DNA of 64,000 bases from Photobacterium sanguinicancri (GCF_024346675.1 NZ_AP024850.1:3100001-3164000), one strand, 5' to 3'. Positions 17,167-27,776 are shown, counted from the first letter of the stretch. Translations and numbers: made by a program. The notes: generated from the sequence alone by a model not told the origin.

Positions 17167-19517
17167 CTATCCTCTTGTTGTGCAAGCCAATTGCGCAGCA
17201 CTTGCAGATCAGGTTTATAGCCGTTTTTAATTTCATCAACCCAGTCGTTAATGTTTTCCCACCACGCTGGTAGCTCAGGTGATTGTGCTTTTTGGGCGAC
17301 TTGCTGAATATGTTTCAAACCAATAGAGCCAGCGGCACCTTTGATTTTGTGCGCTTCAAACTTAATACCATCTTTATCTTTGGCTATCATGTTTGAATCG
17401 AGGATCGCGATATAATCAGGCATCATCTTTTCAAACATTGCGATACTTTCATGGACGGGTTTAGTGCCAACAATATCTACGTAAGACTCGAGCATTTCCA
17501 GGTCCAGTAATTGATTCATGATTTCATCGCTCTGCGGAACCGTCGGCTCAATCTCGTCAGCTTCATAATCAATTGGACAGGTCAGTACTAAGTTTTGAAT
17601 CACATCGGTAATGGCTTTCACGCTCAATGGTTTACTTAATGCTTCATCCATTCCTTTCGCTAAATACTCGCTCTTATCACTGATCACATTCGCCGTCAGT
17701 GCCACTAATGCGGGTAAGTAGTCGTACTGCTCTCGCAGCTGCTGAGCAATATCAAAACCTGTCATATCGGGCAATTGAATATCCAGTAACACCAGGTCAA
17801 ACGCTTCAGGATCGAAGATCGCTAACGCTTCATCCCCGCGCATTGCAACTGTCACCTCATGGCCTAAACTTTCAAGCAGTGCTTTGGCAACAGTGATGTT
17901 CAGTTCAATATCTTCCACCATTAAGATGCTAAGACTGGCTTGCGGGATCTCTGGCATGGTTTCTTCTTCCGCAGCCATTTCCACTACGGGTACGCGGATG
18001 GTCACAGTAAATGTACTGCCTTCACCCACGTCAGACATCACCGTAATATCACCGCCCATCATCTGCACTAACTGGCGAGAAACCGCTAATCCAATCCCAG
18101 TACCGACCGCATGTAAGTTGTCGTTTTCATCTTTCACTTGGTAGTACATAGCAAAGATTTTATCGAGTTCATCGTGCGGCATACCAATACCACTGTCTTC
18201 CACCTCGAAAATAATTTCGGCTTGATCATTATCCACCAGCTCACTGCTCACAGATAACACAACCCCACCGTCTTTGGTAAACTTGGTCGCATTGCTGATC
18301 AAATTCCACAACACTTGGCGTAGTCGTGTACTGTCAACTTCGATGCATTTCGGTAAATCAGACAAACGCTCTAAATCAAACCGCAGGTTTTTCTGCTCAG
18401 CCATCAAGTTAGAGATATTTTCCATCTCATCCACAAATTCATGTAAATCGAGCGGTTTAGGCAGTAACTCTAGTCGACGACGGTCAGATTTATCCATATC
18501 GATTATGTCGTTAAATATATTACCCAGCGTTATCGCACTAACGTGAACGGTTCGCATGTAGCCACGTTGCTCTGCATTTAACTTACTATCAAGCAACATG
18601 CGGCTAAGGCCAACAATGCCGTTCAACGGGGTACGAAGCTCATGACTAATCGTGGAAATAAAGGCAGTTTTATCACGGCTCGCTTTCTCTTGCGCATCTT
18701 GATACTGCTTGCGCTCAGTAATATCGCGACCAAAACCCATCAAGCCTAAGCGACGCCCATCTCGGCTGTAGAATGGGACTTTTCGGAGTTCGAATACCGC
18801 CTTGTGTCCATCAGGGTATTCCAACCATTGCTCGTAAGTGAGCGACACATTTTGATTAAATACTTGCTGATCGGTTTCCGCTATTTTGCTAGCAACCTCT
18901 TCGCTGTAAACATCCCAAGGTGTTAAACCCACCAGCTCTTTTTCTGTTTTACCCGTCAGTTCTTGCATCGCACGATTACAGCCAGAAAAACGACCTTTTT
19001 CATTGCGGTAATAAATTAAATCAGGAGAGGCATCAAGGAAGGATTTAAGCAATGCACTTTGTTCGGCGAGTTCTAACTGGGCATTCTCACGCTGATAGAC
19101 CTCATTTTCGAGATCTTGCATCGCTATCTGACGCCCTTCCTCTGCTTTTTCACGTTCTTCAATTTCGGAATTTAACTGGCTGATATTCTCTTGCAACTGG
19201 TTATTAAGCTGCATATCACGAGAGCGCATTTCTTCTAATTTAGTGACGAGTTTAGATAACCGTTGGCGAGAGTCTTCAAGCTGATCAACCACGACAGAAA
19301 GAAAATAGACTGCCCATGGTGTGATTAGCAGGCCAAAGAACACCGACCTGACAATATCAATGTCGTTTACTTCCCCTTGTAGCACCAAGGTAACGCCAAC
19401 CTGCACGACCACCGCTAGCGCTACAAGCGCCAAGGCCAGCAGCAAGCTAAATCGGACAAGTCCAAGCTTGACCAGTAAATCGACATAGAACTGGGCCAGC
19501 ACTTTGATTTGTTTCAT
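17163..19517 (-). CDS. arcB: Aerobic respiration control sensor kinase
   Basis: 784 residues, a tripartite hybrid kinase like E. coli ArcB. Two membrane segments (about residues 22-47 and 58-77) have almost no periplasmic loop. A coiled-coil linker (about 80-150) is followed by a PAS domain (about 155-270), a histidine kinase with H292 in SHELRTPLNG and N/G boxes, a receiver with D579 in LVLLDIQLPD, and an Hpt domain with H723 in EAHKIKGAAGS. It senses quinone redox state and phosphorylates ArcA. It has its own upstream region after the GGDEF-gene terminator and overlaps the lipoprotein gene at its 3' end. Confidence 0.97.
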   Translation of the reverse strand: MKQIKVLAQFYVDLLVKLGLVRFSLLLALALVALAVVVQVGVTLVLQGEVNDIDIVRSVFFGLLITPWAVYFLSVVVDQLEDSRQRLSKLVTKLEEMRSRDMQLNNQLQENISQLNSEIEEREKAEEGRQIAMQDLENEVYQRENAQLELAEQSALLKSFLDASPDLIYYRNEKGRFSGCNRAMQELTGKTEKELVGLTPWDVYSEEVASKIAETDQQVFNQNVSLTYEQWLEYPDGHKAVFELRKVPFYSRDGRRLGLMGFGRDITERKQYQDAQEKASRDKTAFISTISHELRTPLNGIVGLSRMLLDSKLNAEQRGYMRTVHVSAITLGNIFNDIIDMDKSDRRRLELLPKPLDLHEFVDEMENISNLMAEQKNLRFDLERLSDLPKCIEVDSTRLRQVLWNLISNATKFTKDGGVVLSVSSELVDNDQAEIIFEVEDSGIGMPHDELDKIFAMYYQVKDENDNLHAVGTGIGLAVSRQLVQMMGGDITVMSDVGEGSTFTVTIRVPVVEMAAEEETMPEIPQASLSILMVEDIELNITVAKALLESLGHEVTVAMRGDEALAIFDPEAFDLVLLDIQLPDMTGFDIAQQLREQYDYLPALVALTANVISDKSEYLAKGMDEALSKPLSVKAITDVIQNLVLTCPIDYEADEIEPTVPQSDEIMNQLLDLEMLESYVDIVGTKPVHESIAMFEKMMPDYIAILDSNMIAKDKDGIKFEAHKIKGAAGSIGLKHIQQVAQKAQSPELPAWWENINDWVDEIKNGYKPDLQVLRNWLAQQEDR

Positions 19518-19607
19518 GATTTAATCCATTATTCACAGCATAACTCTCATCATAAGTGCCTGTGGCTATTTCCCCAAGGAGAAGTGGCTCAGTTCGCGTG
19601 ATCCAGA

Positions 19608-19635
19608 GCAAAAAAAAACCTGCTTGCGCAGGTTT
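19608..19635 (-). terminator. Terminator of the PAS-GGDEF gene
   Basis: Minus-strand stem aaacctgc-gcaa-gcaggttt followed by a T run (plus strand A8 at 19611-19618), 45 bp past the stop codon at 19681. It separates this gene from arcB. Confidence 0.9.
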
Positions 19636-19680
19636 CTTGTTATGGATAAATCAATTCATTACTGTCGTAAATCACCATCG

Positions 19681-21522
19681 CTAAAAATCATTATTATCTG
19701 ACATCACCATGGTGCAGTTTCGTCCTGAAGCCTTCGCTTTATACAGCGCAATATCAGCCATTCGCACGAGTTCACCGTAATCTTGATTAGGCACTGGCGT
19801 GACAGTGGCTACGCCCAAGCTGACAGTCAGTACATCTGTTACTTCAGAGTAAGCGTGTTCAATCGCTGCTTGAGCAATTTTTCGGTGTATATTTCGAGCT
19901 ACCATTTGGCCACCGTTTAAATCAGTACAGGGCAATAAGAAAGCAAACTCTTCACCGCCGTAACGTGCCACTTCATCCGTTTCACGTTTAATGACTTTAC
20001 TTAACGTTCTCGCCACGTCCAATAACGCTCGATCCCCTTGTTGATGACCGTAGTTATCGTTGTACGCTTTAAAGTTATCGATATCACATAGGATCAATGT
20101 CAGCGGCTTTTGCTCGCGAATATGACTGTGCCACATTTTCCGCAAGTGCTCATCAAAACTGCGGCGATTAGGGACTTTCGTTAAACAGTCAATGAAGCTC
20201 AGTTCTTGCAGCTCCATAATGGCATCTGCTAACTGCTGCTGAGCATGTTTACGCTCAGTCACATCACGTCCCATCACCAAGACACCAGCAGTCCCTTCAA
20301 TCGGGTCTCGATAAGGCGATGTGGCGACTTCATACCAAATGGGTTTACCATCTGGCAAAATAACGTAATCTTCTGTTTTAACAGTGATACCTTCCCTAAT
20401 AACTTGCTCATTGACAACCCTGAACTCACGCCATTTATCAGGATCCATCACTTCAGAAGCATTTTTCCCCAGTAACGACTCTTGGGTTTGGCCTAGCGCA
20501 CGGGCAAAGGGCTCGTTACAACCAACGTAAATCCAATGTTCATTATATAAGCCAATGGGGTCTTGGCTGGCATTTAAAATCGTATCCAATAAGTTATTAC
20601 GGTGCGCGAGTGCCTGCTCGGTGATTTCCCGCTTTTCAATTTCTTGCTTCAAGCTTTCTTGCATTTCATGCCAATCTGTTACGTCATGGCTGATGCTTAA
20701 CGACCCGAGAATTTCGCCAAAACCACCGACCAAAGCCGTTTTATTGGTTTCCAATAAGCGACTCGCACCATCTGGTGATGTCGTCCATGTATGAGCTGAA
20801 TTATTTTTCAATGAGACTTCAATGCTATCGATCAACCCTTCACTTTCACGGCCACGCCAAAAACGGTCAAACGCTTTGTTGGTTCCCATCACCTTGCCCG
20901 ATTTATCTTGGAAATATACGAGCTCGGATAATGAATTCAGTACCCCCTGCAGCACACGATGCTCTCGCAGACTTGTTGTTTCGGGGGATGTGGCAGTGTT
21001 AGACGGTGAAACAAACAACAGCCAAGCGGGTTGCCATTTATACCGTGTATATTGCCCTGCAACTAACACTGAGCGTGGTGCTTTACCGAAGAGCTCTAAC
21101 TCTTCCTCCCAGTTATTAAAGGTCGATAACGCCATATGTGGACGCAAAATATCACACATCATGTGTGCTTCTATTTCAGGGGGATAAAAGTAGTTATTAC
21201 CTACTTTACGTATGCCCAACAAGGCTCGGCTGGCCTTATTACCATACATAAGTTTGCCGTCTTTACTGCTCACGATCAAAGTGGCAATAGGCAAATGAGT
21301 CAACATTGAATACAGTTTTCTAAAAGTAACCGCTTCAGCATTATGGAAGACGAGTGCCAAGATTGAACCAGCGAAGACAACCATCGCAAGAATCAAAGCA
21401 AATAGAAATAGGGGTTGATCGAGCAGCGAAGTCGCCGCGTGTGCAATGGGAGAGAATCCGGCGAGTAACAAAAAACAGGCCATGTGAACGGAAATTTTAG
21501 GCGGCGTCATAGGTCTGAACAA
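19681..21522 (-). CDS. Membrane PAS-PAS-GGDEF diguanylate cyclase
   Basis: 613 residues. An N-terminal hydrophobic segment ending SPIAHA is signal-like, then a membrane segment (about residues 38-60). Two or three PAS-like regions follow, around 70-170, 185-285 and 305-425; the last ends in the classic MGRDVTERK. A GGDEF domain spans about 440-605, with active-site motif GGEEF and an RETD inhibitory I-site exactly five residues before it. It should make c-di-GMP in response to a signal read by PAS. It sits between arcB and the yhcC-like gene, as in vibrios; a functional link to Arc is possible but unproven. Confidence 0.93.
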   Translation of the reverse strand: MFRPMTPPKISVHMACFLLLAGFSPIAHAATSLLDQPLFLFALILAMVVFAGSILALVFHNAEAVTFRKLYSMLTHLPIATLIVSSKDGKLMYGNKASRALLGIRKVGNNYFYPPEIEAHMMCDILRPHMALSTFNNWEEELELFGKAPRSVLVAGQYTRYKWQPAWLLFVSPSNTATSPETTSLREHRVLQGVLNSLSELVYFQDKSGKVMGTNKAFDRFWRGRESEGLIDSIEVSLKNNSAHTWTTSPDGASRLLETNKTALVGGFGEILGSLSISHDVTDWHEMQESLKQEIEKREITEQALAHRNNLLDTILNASQDPIGLYNEHWIYVGCNEPFARALGQTQESLLGKNASEVMDPDKWREFRVVNEQVIREGITVKTEDYVILPDGKPIWYEVATSPYRDPIEGTAGVLVMGRDVTERKHAQQQLADAIMELQELSFIDCLTKVPNRRSFDEHLRKMWHSHIREQKPLTLILCDIDNFKAYNDNYGHQQGDRALLDVARTLSKVIKRETDEVARYGGEEFAFLLPCTDLNGGQMVARNIHRKIAQAAIEHAYSEVTDVLTVSLGVATVTPVPNQDYGELVRMADIALYKAKASGRNCTMVMSDNNDF

Positions 21523-21669
21523 ATTACCTTAGAGGATGTACGCTCATATTCAGCGTGCTGATAAGGCAGCACGCTATTTACTTGCAACGTAATAGAATGC
21601 TTACGTTACCACAATCCTCTGCGGTTTTTGAGTATTTACAACAAACCCACTCAATCAAAATGATTCAAT

Positions 21670-22605
21670 TTATTTCACAAACGGTTCGTAAACAAAAGGA
21701 GTATCAAGGGCTGCGCCTTGACCGCCATGCTTATCGAGGTTACGGCCAATATCTGTCATCGCTAACCATCGGTTTTCACACCATTCAGGCGCTAATAACG
21801 TCGGACGTCGAGCACTCGCGGATACACGATGATAAATCACCTCTGGTGGTGTTAAACGGATCATTTCCGAGGCAATGTCAGTGTAATCGTCTAAGCTAAT
21901 CGCTGTCAGGCGATCAGCCTTCCACGCTTGGCCCATTTTACTGCCTTCCACAATATGGAGTGGATGCAGCTTAATACCATCAACCCCTATCGCGACCACT
22001 TTATTAATGGTATCGAGGTTATCCGCTTTGGTGTCTCCCGGTAATCCCACTATCAAGTGAGCACATACCTTAATACCTAATGCGCGTGCACGTTGAGTAA
22101 TCGCTTGGTAACACGCAAAATCATGACCACGATTAATGCGCTTAAGGGTTTTATCATTGGCGGTTTGCAAACCCAACTCAAGCCAAATTTCATAACCTTG
22201 CTGATGATATTCAGCCAGTAAGTCCAACACGGCATCAGGGACACAGTCAGGACGAGTGCCAACGCACAACCCCACGATATCGGTCGCTTGCAAGGCTTCT
22301 TCATACATTTTCTTTAATGTTTGTACTTCAGCGTAGGTACTGGTGTATGCCTGAAAATACGCAAGGTAACGTTTCGCACGGTGAATTTCCCCCGCACGTT
22401 GATCCAGCTGTTGTTCAATCGGAAGATATTGTGCTTGCTCATCAGCAAACGAGGCAACATTACAAAAAGTACAACCGCCACGGCCTATTGTGCCATCACG
22501 GTTAGGGCAACTAAAGCCACCATGTAACGTTAATTTATGTACTCTTTCACCATAGCGGCGCTGCAAATCTTGTCCAAATGTATTTACGAGTTCATGGAGC
22601 TGCAT
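21670..22605 (-). CDS. Radical SAM protein, YhcC/TIGR01212 family
   Basis: 311 residues. The iron-sulphur cluster cysteines are in GGFSCPNRDGTIGRGGCTFCN, the longer-spaced variant typical of the YhcC family rather than plain CxxxCxxC. Further radical SAM features are GLCVGTRPDC, WLELGLQTAND and AHLIVGLPGD. The substrate of this family was long unknown, and its gene lies next to gltB in E. coli as well. Here too it is divergent from gltB, supporting orthology. No terminator is obvious after its stop codon. Confidence 0.92.
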   Translation of the reverse strand: MQLHELVNTFGQDLQRRYGERVHKLTLHGGFSCPNRDGTIGRGGCTFCNVASFADEQAQYLPIEQQLDQRAGEIHRAKRYLAYFQAYTSTYAEVQTLKKMYEEALQATDIVGLCVGTRPDCVPDAVLDLLAEYHQQGYEIWLELGLQTANDKTLKRINRGHDFACYQAITQRARALGIKVCAHLIVGLPGDTKADNLDTINKVVAIGVDGIKLHPLHIVEGSKMGQAWKADRLTAISLDDYTDIASEMIRLTPPEVIYHRVSASARRPTLLAPEWCENRWLAMTDIGRNLDKHGGQGAALDTPFVYEPFVK

Positions 22606-23228
22606 TGGGTCACCTGATTATTCAGCTATGGAAAAATAAGCCGCGCAGCGTAGCACCAATCCCCACGACCTAAATTGTGTTAAGACAAGAAAAACACGTA
22701 AATCCCCCAGACTAAATCAGCGTCTCCTCCCGTGTAAATAAAATACGACAAAAGAAGCCGCTAAACCTAGCCATTAACCACAAACTAAACATGGTTATGT
22801 AATATTCAAGACTGAGTTATATGCAGAATGAGAACGATTACCGAATAATTACGCATTGGTCCAACGCTTACATGCAGCCACAATGAACAGAGTCGATTAA
22901 TCACGCTATTTTTTGTTGGTAATTAAAGTATCAAAACTGTAGGATAGTTACACTTATGTGCAAATAATGAGCAACATTTGTGACATAAAACCCGCTAAAA
23001 GCAGTGAATTATGTCACTAGTTCATTAAATCACCGCATATCTAATTACCAGAATGGATGTGCTGCAAAATTAAGTTTGCTAAATGATTTACACGTCATCC
23101 CACAGCAAGCGCACCGTTTTGTTCACGGGACAGGTAGTCCATACCAAGTGAGCAAAATGTGACGATATAACGATTAGGGATAACACAAACCTGGGAAAAG
23201 GTTTGTTGAACACTGGAAGGATGTATCT
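22606..23228. other. Divergent yhcC/gltB regulatory region
   Basis: 623 bp with no ORF I can support. It must hold promoters for both directions. The clearest structure is a perfect 9-bp inverted repeat GTGACATAA (22980-22988) / TTATGTCAC (23009-23017), separated by 20 bp and about 210-250 bp before the gltB start. Confidence 0.5.
22980..23017. repeat. Inverted repeat upstream of gltB
   Basis: GTGACATAA and its exact complement TTATGTCAC, half-site centres 29 bp apart. Each arm resembles a half CRP/FNR-family site (TGTGA-like). It could be an operator pair on the same helix face, or an RNA hairpin if transcribed. Confidence 0.45.
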
Positions 23229-26200
23229 ATGACAGATCAAGAGCTTAATGCTCAGGGGCTTTATGTACCTGAATTAGAGCACGATGCCTGTGGTATCGGC
23301 TTTGTTGCCCATTTAAAGAACCGTAAATCCCACGAGATTGTAACCCAGGCCCTTGATATGCTTGCCCGCATGGAACATCGCGGCGGCCAAGGGTGCGATC
23401 CATCAAGTGGTGATGGTGCCGGTATTCTTCTACAAAAACCGCACGAGTTCTTACTCGAAGAAACCGTTAAGCTCGGTATCAAATTGCCCTCTTTTGAGCA
23501 ATATGGTGTCGGTGTGGTGCTCTTTCCAAAAGACGAGCACAAACGTCAACAGTGTCGCGACATCCTAGAGCGCAATGCTAAACGTCTAGATCTCGACGTG
23601 ATTGGTTACCGCGTGTTACCCGTCGACAACTCGATGATCGGTGAAGACCCACTCAGCACTGAGCCTCAGTTTGAGCATGTATTTATTACCGGTGGTGCTA
23701 ACCTCGATCCTGCAGTACTAGAACGTAAACTTTATGTATTACGTAATTACACTGTACGCGTATGCCTAGAAAGCGTATCGAATATTGGCGATGATTTTTA
23801 TATTAACTCACTGTCTTATAAGACTTTAGTATATAAAGGCCAGCTCACAACAGAGCAAGTGCCACAGTATTTCCTTGATCTACAAAACCCAACTATGGTG
23901 ACAGCACTGGCTTTAGTGCACTCACGCTTCTCAACCAATACATTTCCTCGCTGGCGTCTCGCACAGCCTTTCCGTTACATCGCACATAACGGTGAAATAA
24001 ACACCGTGCGCGGTAACTTAAACTGGATGAAAGCACGTGAAGCGATTATTGAGTCTGATTTATTCAGCCAGCAAGAAATCGACATGCTGCTGCCTATCTG
24101 TCAGGAAGGCAGTTCTGACTCATCAAACTTCGATATGGCGCTAGAGCTGCTGGTACTTTCTGGCCGTAGTCTACCGCATGCTTTGATGATGCTGATCCCT
24201 GAAGCATGGCAAGAAAACAAAAGCATGGATCCTAAACGCCGTGCGTTTTATCAATACCACGCCAATGTAATGGAACCGTGGGATGGGCCAGCTTCTGTTT
24301 GTTTCACCGATGGTGTACAAGTTGGCGCAACCCTTGACCGAAATGGCCTACGACCATCACGCTACACAGTCACCAAAGACGATTTCTTAGTGATGGCGTC
24401 TGAGTCCGGTGTTGTCAAAATTGAACCTGAGAATGTGCAATTCCGTGGCCGCTTACAGCCCGGCCGTATCTTCGTGGCCGATCTGGAGCAAGGGCGCATC
24501 ATTTCAGATGAAGAAGTGAAAGACAGCATTGCCTCTTCAAAGCCTTACGAGCAATGGGTAAAAGACAACCTATTAACGCTTAAATCGCTGCCTGAAGCCG
24601 ATAACATGCACCACCAGCCAACACCTGAGCGCCTGCTGCATCACCAACAAGCTTTTGGCATGAGCTCAGAAGAAGTGAACGAAATTATCGTTCCTCTGGC
24701 AAAGACAGGCTACGAACCCCTCAGTGCGATGGGCGCGGATTGGCCATTAGCGATACTGTCACACCAGTCACAACACCTCTCTAATTACTTCAAGCAACTG
24801 TTTGCCCAAGTGACCAACCCACCGATCGACCCGATCCGTGAACGTATGGTCATGTCGCTAAATACCTATTTAGGTAAAGATCAGAACTTACTGGCTGAGA
24901 CACCAGAACACTGCCAAAAAGTAGAATTAGAATCACCGGTACTCTCTAATGCTGAATTAGAAAAATTACGGGCAATCGATAAAGAACACTTACAAGCTAA
25001 AACCTTAGATATTGTATTCCGTGCCAATGGCGATCAAGGAAAGCTTGAACGTGCGCTAAAGCGTATTTGCCAATACTCGGAAGATGCCGTTCAAGATGGC
25101 TACTCCATCATTATCCTGACTGACCGTGCCGTTAACTCCAACCATGCCGCTATTCCTGCGATGCTGGCTGTCGGTGCTGTTCACCACCACTTAATCCGTA
25201 AAGGGTTACGCGCTAAGTGTGACATCATTGTCGAGACTGGCGATGCACGTGAAACCCACCACTTCGCAACGCTAGTGGGCTATGGTGCAAACGCCGTCAA
25301 CCCTTATTTAGTTACCGAAACACTGGTCGACCTTCAGAAAAAACGTAAGCTCGATCCTGAGCTGCCAACAGAAACGCTATTCAATAACTACCGTAAAGGG
25401 GTTAATGGCGGCCTACTCAAAATCTTCTCGAAGATGGGTATTTCTACGTTACAGTCGTACCACGGAGCGCAAATTTTTGAAGCCTTGGGTATCAGTAAAT
25501 CTGTAGTTGATAAATATTTCACGGGCACAGTCTCACGTATTCAGGGCCTAACCATTGATGACATTGCACAAGAAGTACTGATCCGCCACCGTGTGGGTTA
25601 CCCACTTCGTGAAATTCCGATCCAGATGCTGGATGTTGGTGGGGTTTATCAATGGAAACAGCGTGGTGAGAAACACCTGTTTAATCCAGAAACGATTTCA
25701 TTACTGCAACAATCAACACGCGGTAAGGACTACGACCAATTTAAAGAATACTGTCACGCAGTCGATTCACAAGGTGATAACGCAGCAACACTTCGTAGTC
25801 AGCTAGAATTCATTAAAAGCCCAGCAGGTGCAATCCCACTTGCCGACGTAGAGCCGATTGAAAGCATTCTTAAACGCTTTGCGACAGGCGCGATGAGCTT
25901 TGGCTCTATCTCTTACGAAGCGCACTCAACACTGGCTGTTGCGATGAACCGCATCGGGGCTAAATCTAACTCAGGCGAAGGTGGTGAAGACCCCGATCGC
26001 TTTGAGAAAAAAGACAACGGCGATTGGGAACGCTCAGCGATCAAGCAAGTTGCTTCGGGCCGTTTCGGTGTTACCTCTTACTACCTAACGAACTCTGATG
26101 AAATTCAGATCAAGATGGCACAAGGGGCAAAACCGGGCGAAGGTGGTCAGCTACCGGGTGATAAAGTCGATGATTGGATCGGTGCCACCCGTCACTCCAC

Positions 26201-27776
26201 CCCTGGGGTCGGCCTTATTTCACCACCACCACACCACGATATTTACTCTATCGAAGATTTGGCTCAGCTGATCTACGATTTGAAAAATGCCAACCGCGCG
26301 GGTCGTGTTAACGTCAAACTCGTTTCTGAAGCTGGTGTAGGTACAATTGCCTCTGGTGTTGCCAAAGCAAAAGCCGATGTTGTCTTAATTGCAGGTTTCG
26401 ATGGTGGTACAGGTGCCTCTCCAATGTCATCGATTCGCCACACGGGTTTGCCATGGGAATTAGGCCTTGCTGAAACACACCAGACTCTGCTGAAAAACGG
26501 TTTACGTAACCGCATTGTTGTTCAGTCAGATGGCCAAATGAAAACACCACGAGATCTTGCTGTCGCAACCTTATTAGGGGCTGAAGAATGGGGCGTGGCA
26601 ACCGCAGCCTTAGTAGTTGAAGGTTGTATCATGATGCGTAAGTGTCATAAAAACACCTGTCCTGTTGGTATCGCCACCCAGAACAAAACCTTGCGTGAAC
26701 GTTTTGATGGTCGTGTCGACGACGTTGTTACCTTCTTCCAATACATGGCTGAAGGCCTACGTGAAGTCATGGCTGAACTTGGTTTCCGTACTATCGATGA
26801 AATGGTTGGGCAGTCGCACAAGTTAAAAATCCGTGATGATATCGGCCACTGGAAATACAAGAACCTCGACCTAAGCCCAGTACTATTCGTCGAGCCTGCT
26901 CGTGAAGAAGACGGCATCTACAACCAACGTCAACAAGAGCATAATCTTGAAAACGTGTTAGACCGTAAACTCATCGCCGCGGCAGCACCTGCGCTTTACG
27001 ACGGCAAACCTGTTAACGCCGCCTTTGACATCATCAATACCGATCGCAGTACCGGTACTATGCTGTCGAATGAAATTTCAAAAATCTACAAAGACCAAGG
27101 CCTACCGCAGCCAATGAACGTCAAGTTCACGGGATCTGCAGGGCAAAGTCTTGGCGCATTCCTTGCGAAAGGGGTGAAATTTGAAGTAGAAGGCGACGCT
27201 AACGATTATTGGGGTAAAGGTTTATCTGGCGGTACATTAGTGCTCTATCCTGATGCGCATTCTGACATTACACCAGAAGATAACATCATCGTCGGTAACG
27301 TCTGTTTCTACGGTGCAACCTCAGGTGAATCCTACATTCGCGGCCTTGCAGGCGAACGTTTCTGTGTGCGTAACTCGGGCGCAGAGGTAGTCGTTGAAGG
27401 CATAGGTGACCACGGTTGTGAATATATGACAGGTGGCGTCGCCGTAATTCTGGGACAAACGGGCCGTAACTTCGCCGCAGGGATGAGTGGTGGTGTCGCG
27501 TATGTCTGGGATCAGTTTGGTGATTTCGAAACCAAGCTTAACTCAGAATTGGTTGACCTAGACCCAATAGAGCAAGAAGACAAAGAACGTCTACTGCACA
27601 TGCTCAGTAAGCACGTGGAATACACAGGCAGTAATGTGGCACAAACCTTCTTATCTAACTTTGAAGCAAACCTTCAGAAGATGGTAAAAGTCATGCCAAG
27701 GGATTACAAAGCCGTATTACTACAGCGAAAGGCGGAAGCTGCAAACAAGGAAGAGTTGGAGGCCGTAAATGGGTAA
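23229..27776 (+). CDS. gltB: Glutamate synthase large subunit, copy 1
   Basis: 1515 residues. N-terminal glutaminase domain whose Cys nucleophile would be C21 (ACGIGFVAH) after propeptide removal. The central domain and FMN-binding synthase domain follow (SGEGGEDPDRF, GGQLPGDKV, PPPHHDIYSIEDLAQL). The 3Fe-4S cysteines lie in CIMMRKCHKNTCPVGIATQ, and the C-terminal beta-helix is full of G-rich repeats. With GltD it makes two glutamates from 2-oxoglutarate and glutamine. The Fe-S loop and length differ from the second copy, so it belongs to another GOGAT lineage than E. coli GltB. The stop overlaps gltD by 8 bp. Confidence 0.96.
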   Translation: MTDQELNAQGLYVPELEHDACGIGFVAHLKNRKSHEIVTQALDMLARMEHRGGQGCDPSSGDGAGILLQKPHEFLLEETVKLGIKLPSFEQYGVGVVLFPKDEHKRQQCRDILERNAKRLDLDVIGYRVLPVDNSMIGEDPLSTEPQFEHVFITGGANLDPAVLERKLYVLRNYTVRVCLESVSNIGDDFYINSLSYKTLVYKGQLTTEQVPQYFLDLQNPTMVTALALVHSRFSTNTFPRWRLAQPFRYIAHNGEINTVRGNLNWMKAREAIIESDLFSQQEIDMLLPICQEGSSDSSNFDMALELLVLSGRSLPHALMMLIPEAWQENKSMDPKRRAFYQYHANVMEPWDGPASVCFTDGVQVGATLDRNGLRPSRYTVTKDDFLVMASESGVVKIEPENVQFRGRLQPGRIFVADLEQGRIISDEEVKDSIASSKPYEQWVKDNLLTLKSLPEADNMHHQPTPERLLHHQQAFGMSSEEVNEIIVPLAKTGYEPLSAMGADWPLAILSHQSQHLSNYFKQLFAQVTNPPIDPIRERMVMSLNTYLGKDQNLLAETPEHCQKVELESPVLSNAELEKLRAIDKEHLQAKTLDIVFRANGDQGKLERALKRICQYSEDAVQDGYSIIILTDRAVNSNHAAIPAMLAVGAVHHHLIRKGLRAKCDIIVETGDARETHHFATLVGYGANAVNPYLVTETLVDLQKKRKLDPELPTETLFNNYRKGVNGGLLKIFSKMGISTLQSYHGAQIFEALGISKSVVDKYFTGTVSRIQGLTIDDIAQEVLIRHRVGYPLREIPIQMLDVGGVYQWKQRGEKHLFNPETISLLQQSTRGKDYDQFKEYCHAVDSQGDNAATLRSQLEFIKSPAGAIPLADVEPIESILKRFATGAMSFGSISYEAHSTLAVAMNRIGAKSNSGEGGEDPDRFEKKDNGDWERSAIKQVASGRFGVTSYYLTNSDEIQIKMAQGAKPGEGGQLPGDKVDDWIGATRHSTPGVGLISPPPHHDIYSIEDLAQLIYDLKNANRAGRVNVKLVSEAGVGTIASGVAKAKADVVLIAGFDGGTGASPMSSIRHTGLPWELGLAETHQTLLKNGLRNRIVVQSDGQMKTPRDLAVATLLGAEEWGVATAALVVEGCIMMRKCHKNTCPVGIATQNKTLRERFDGRVDDVVTFFQYMAEGLREVMAELGFRTIDEMVGQSHKLKIRDDIGHWKYKNLDLSPVLFVEPAREEDGIYNQRQQEHNLENVLDRKLIAAAAPALYDGKPVNAAFDIINTDRSTGTMLSNEISKIYKDQGLPQPMNVKFTGSAGQSLGAFLAKGVKFEVEGDANDYWGKGLSGGTLVLYPDAHSDITPEDNIIVGNVCFYGATSGESYIRGLAGERFCVRNSGAEVVVEGIGDHGCEYMTGGVAVILGQTGRNFAAGMSGGVAYVWDQFGDFETKLNSELVDLDPIEQEDKERLLHMLSKHVEYTGSNVAQTFLSNFEANLQKMVKVMPRDYKAVLLQRKAEAANKEELEAVNG

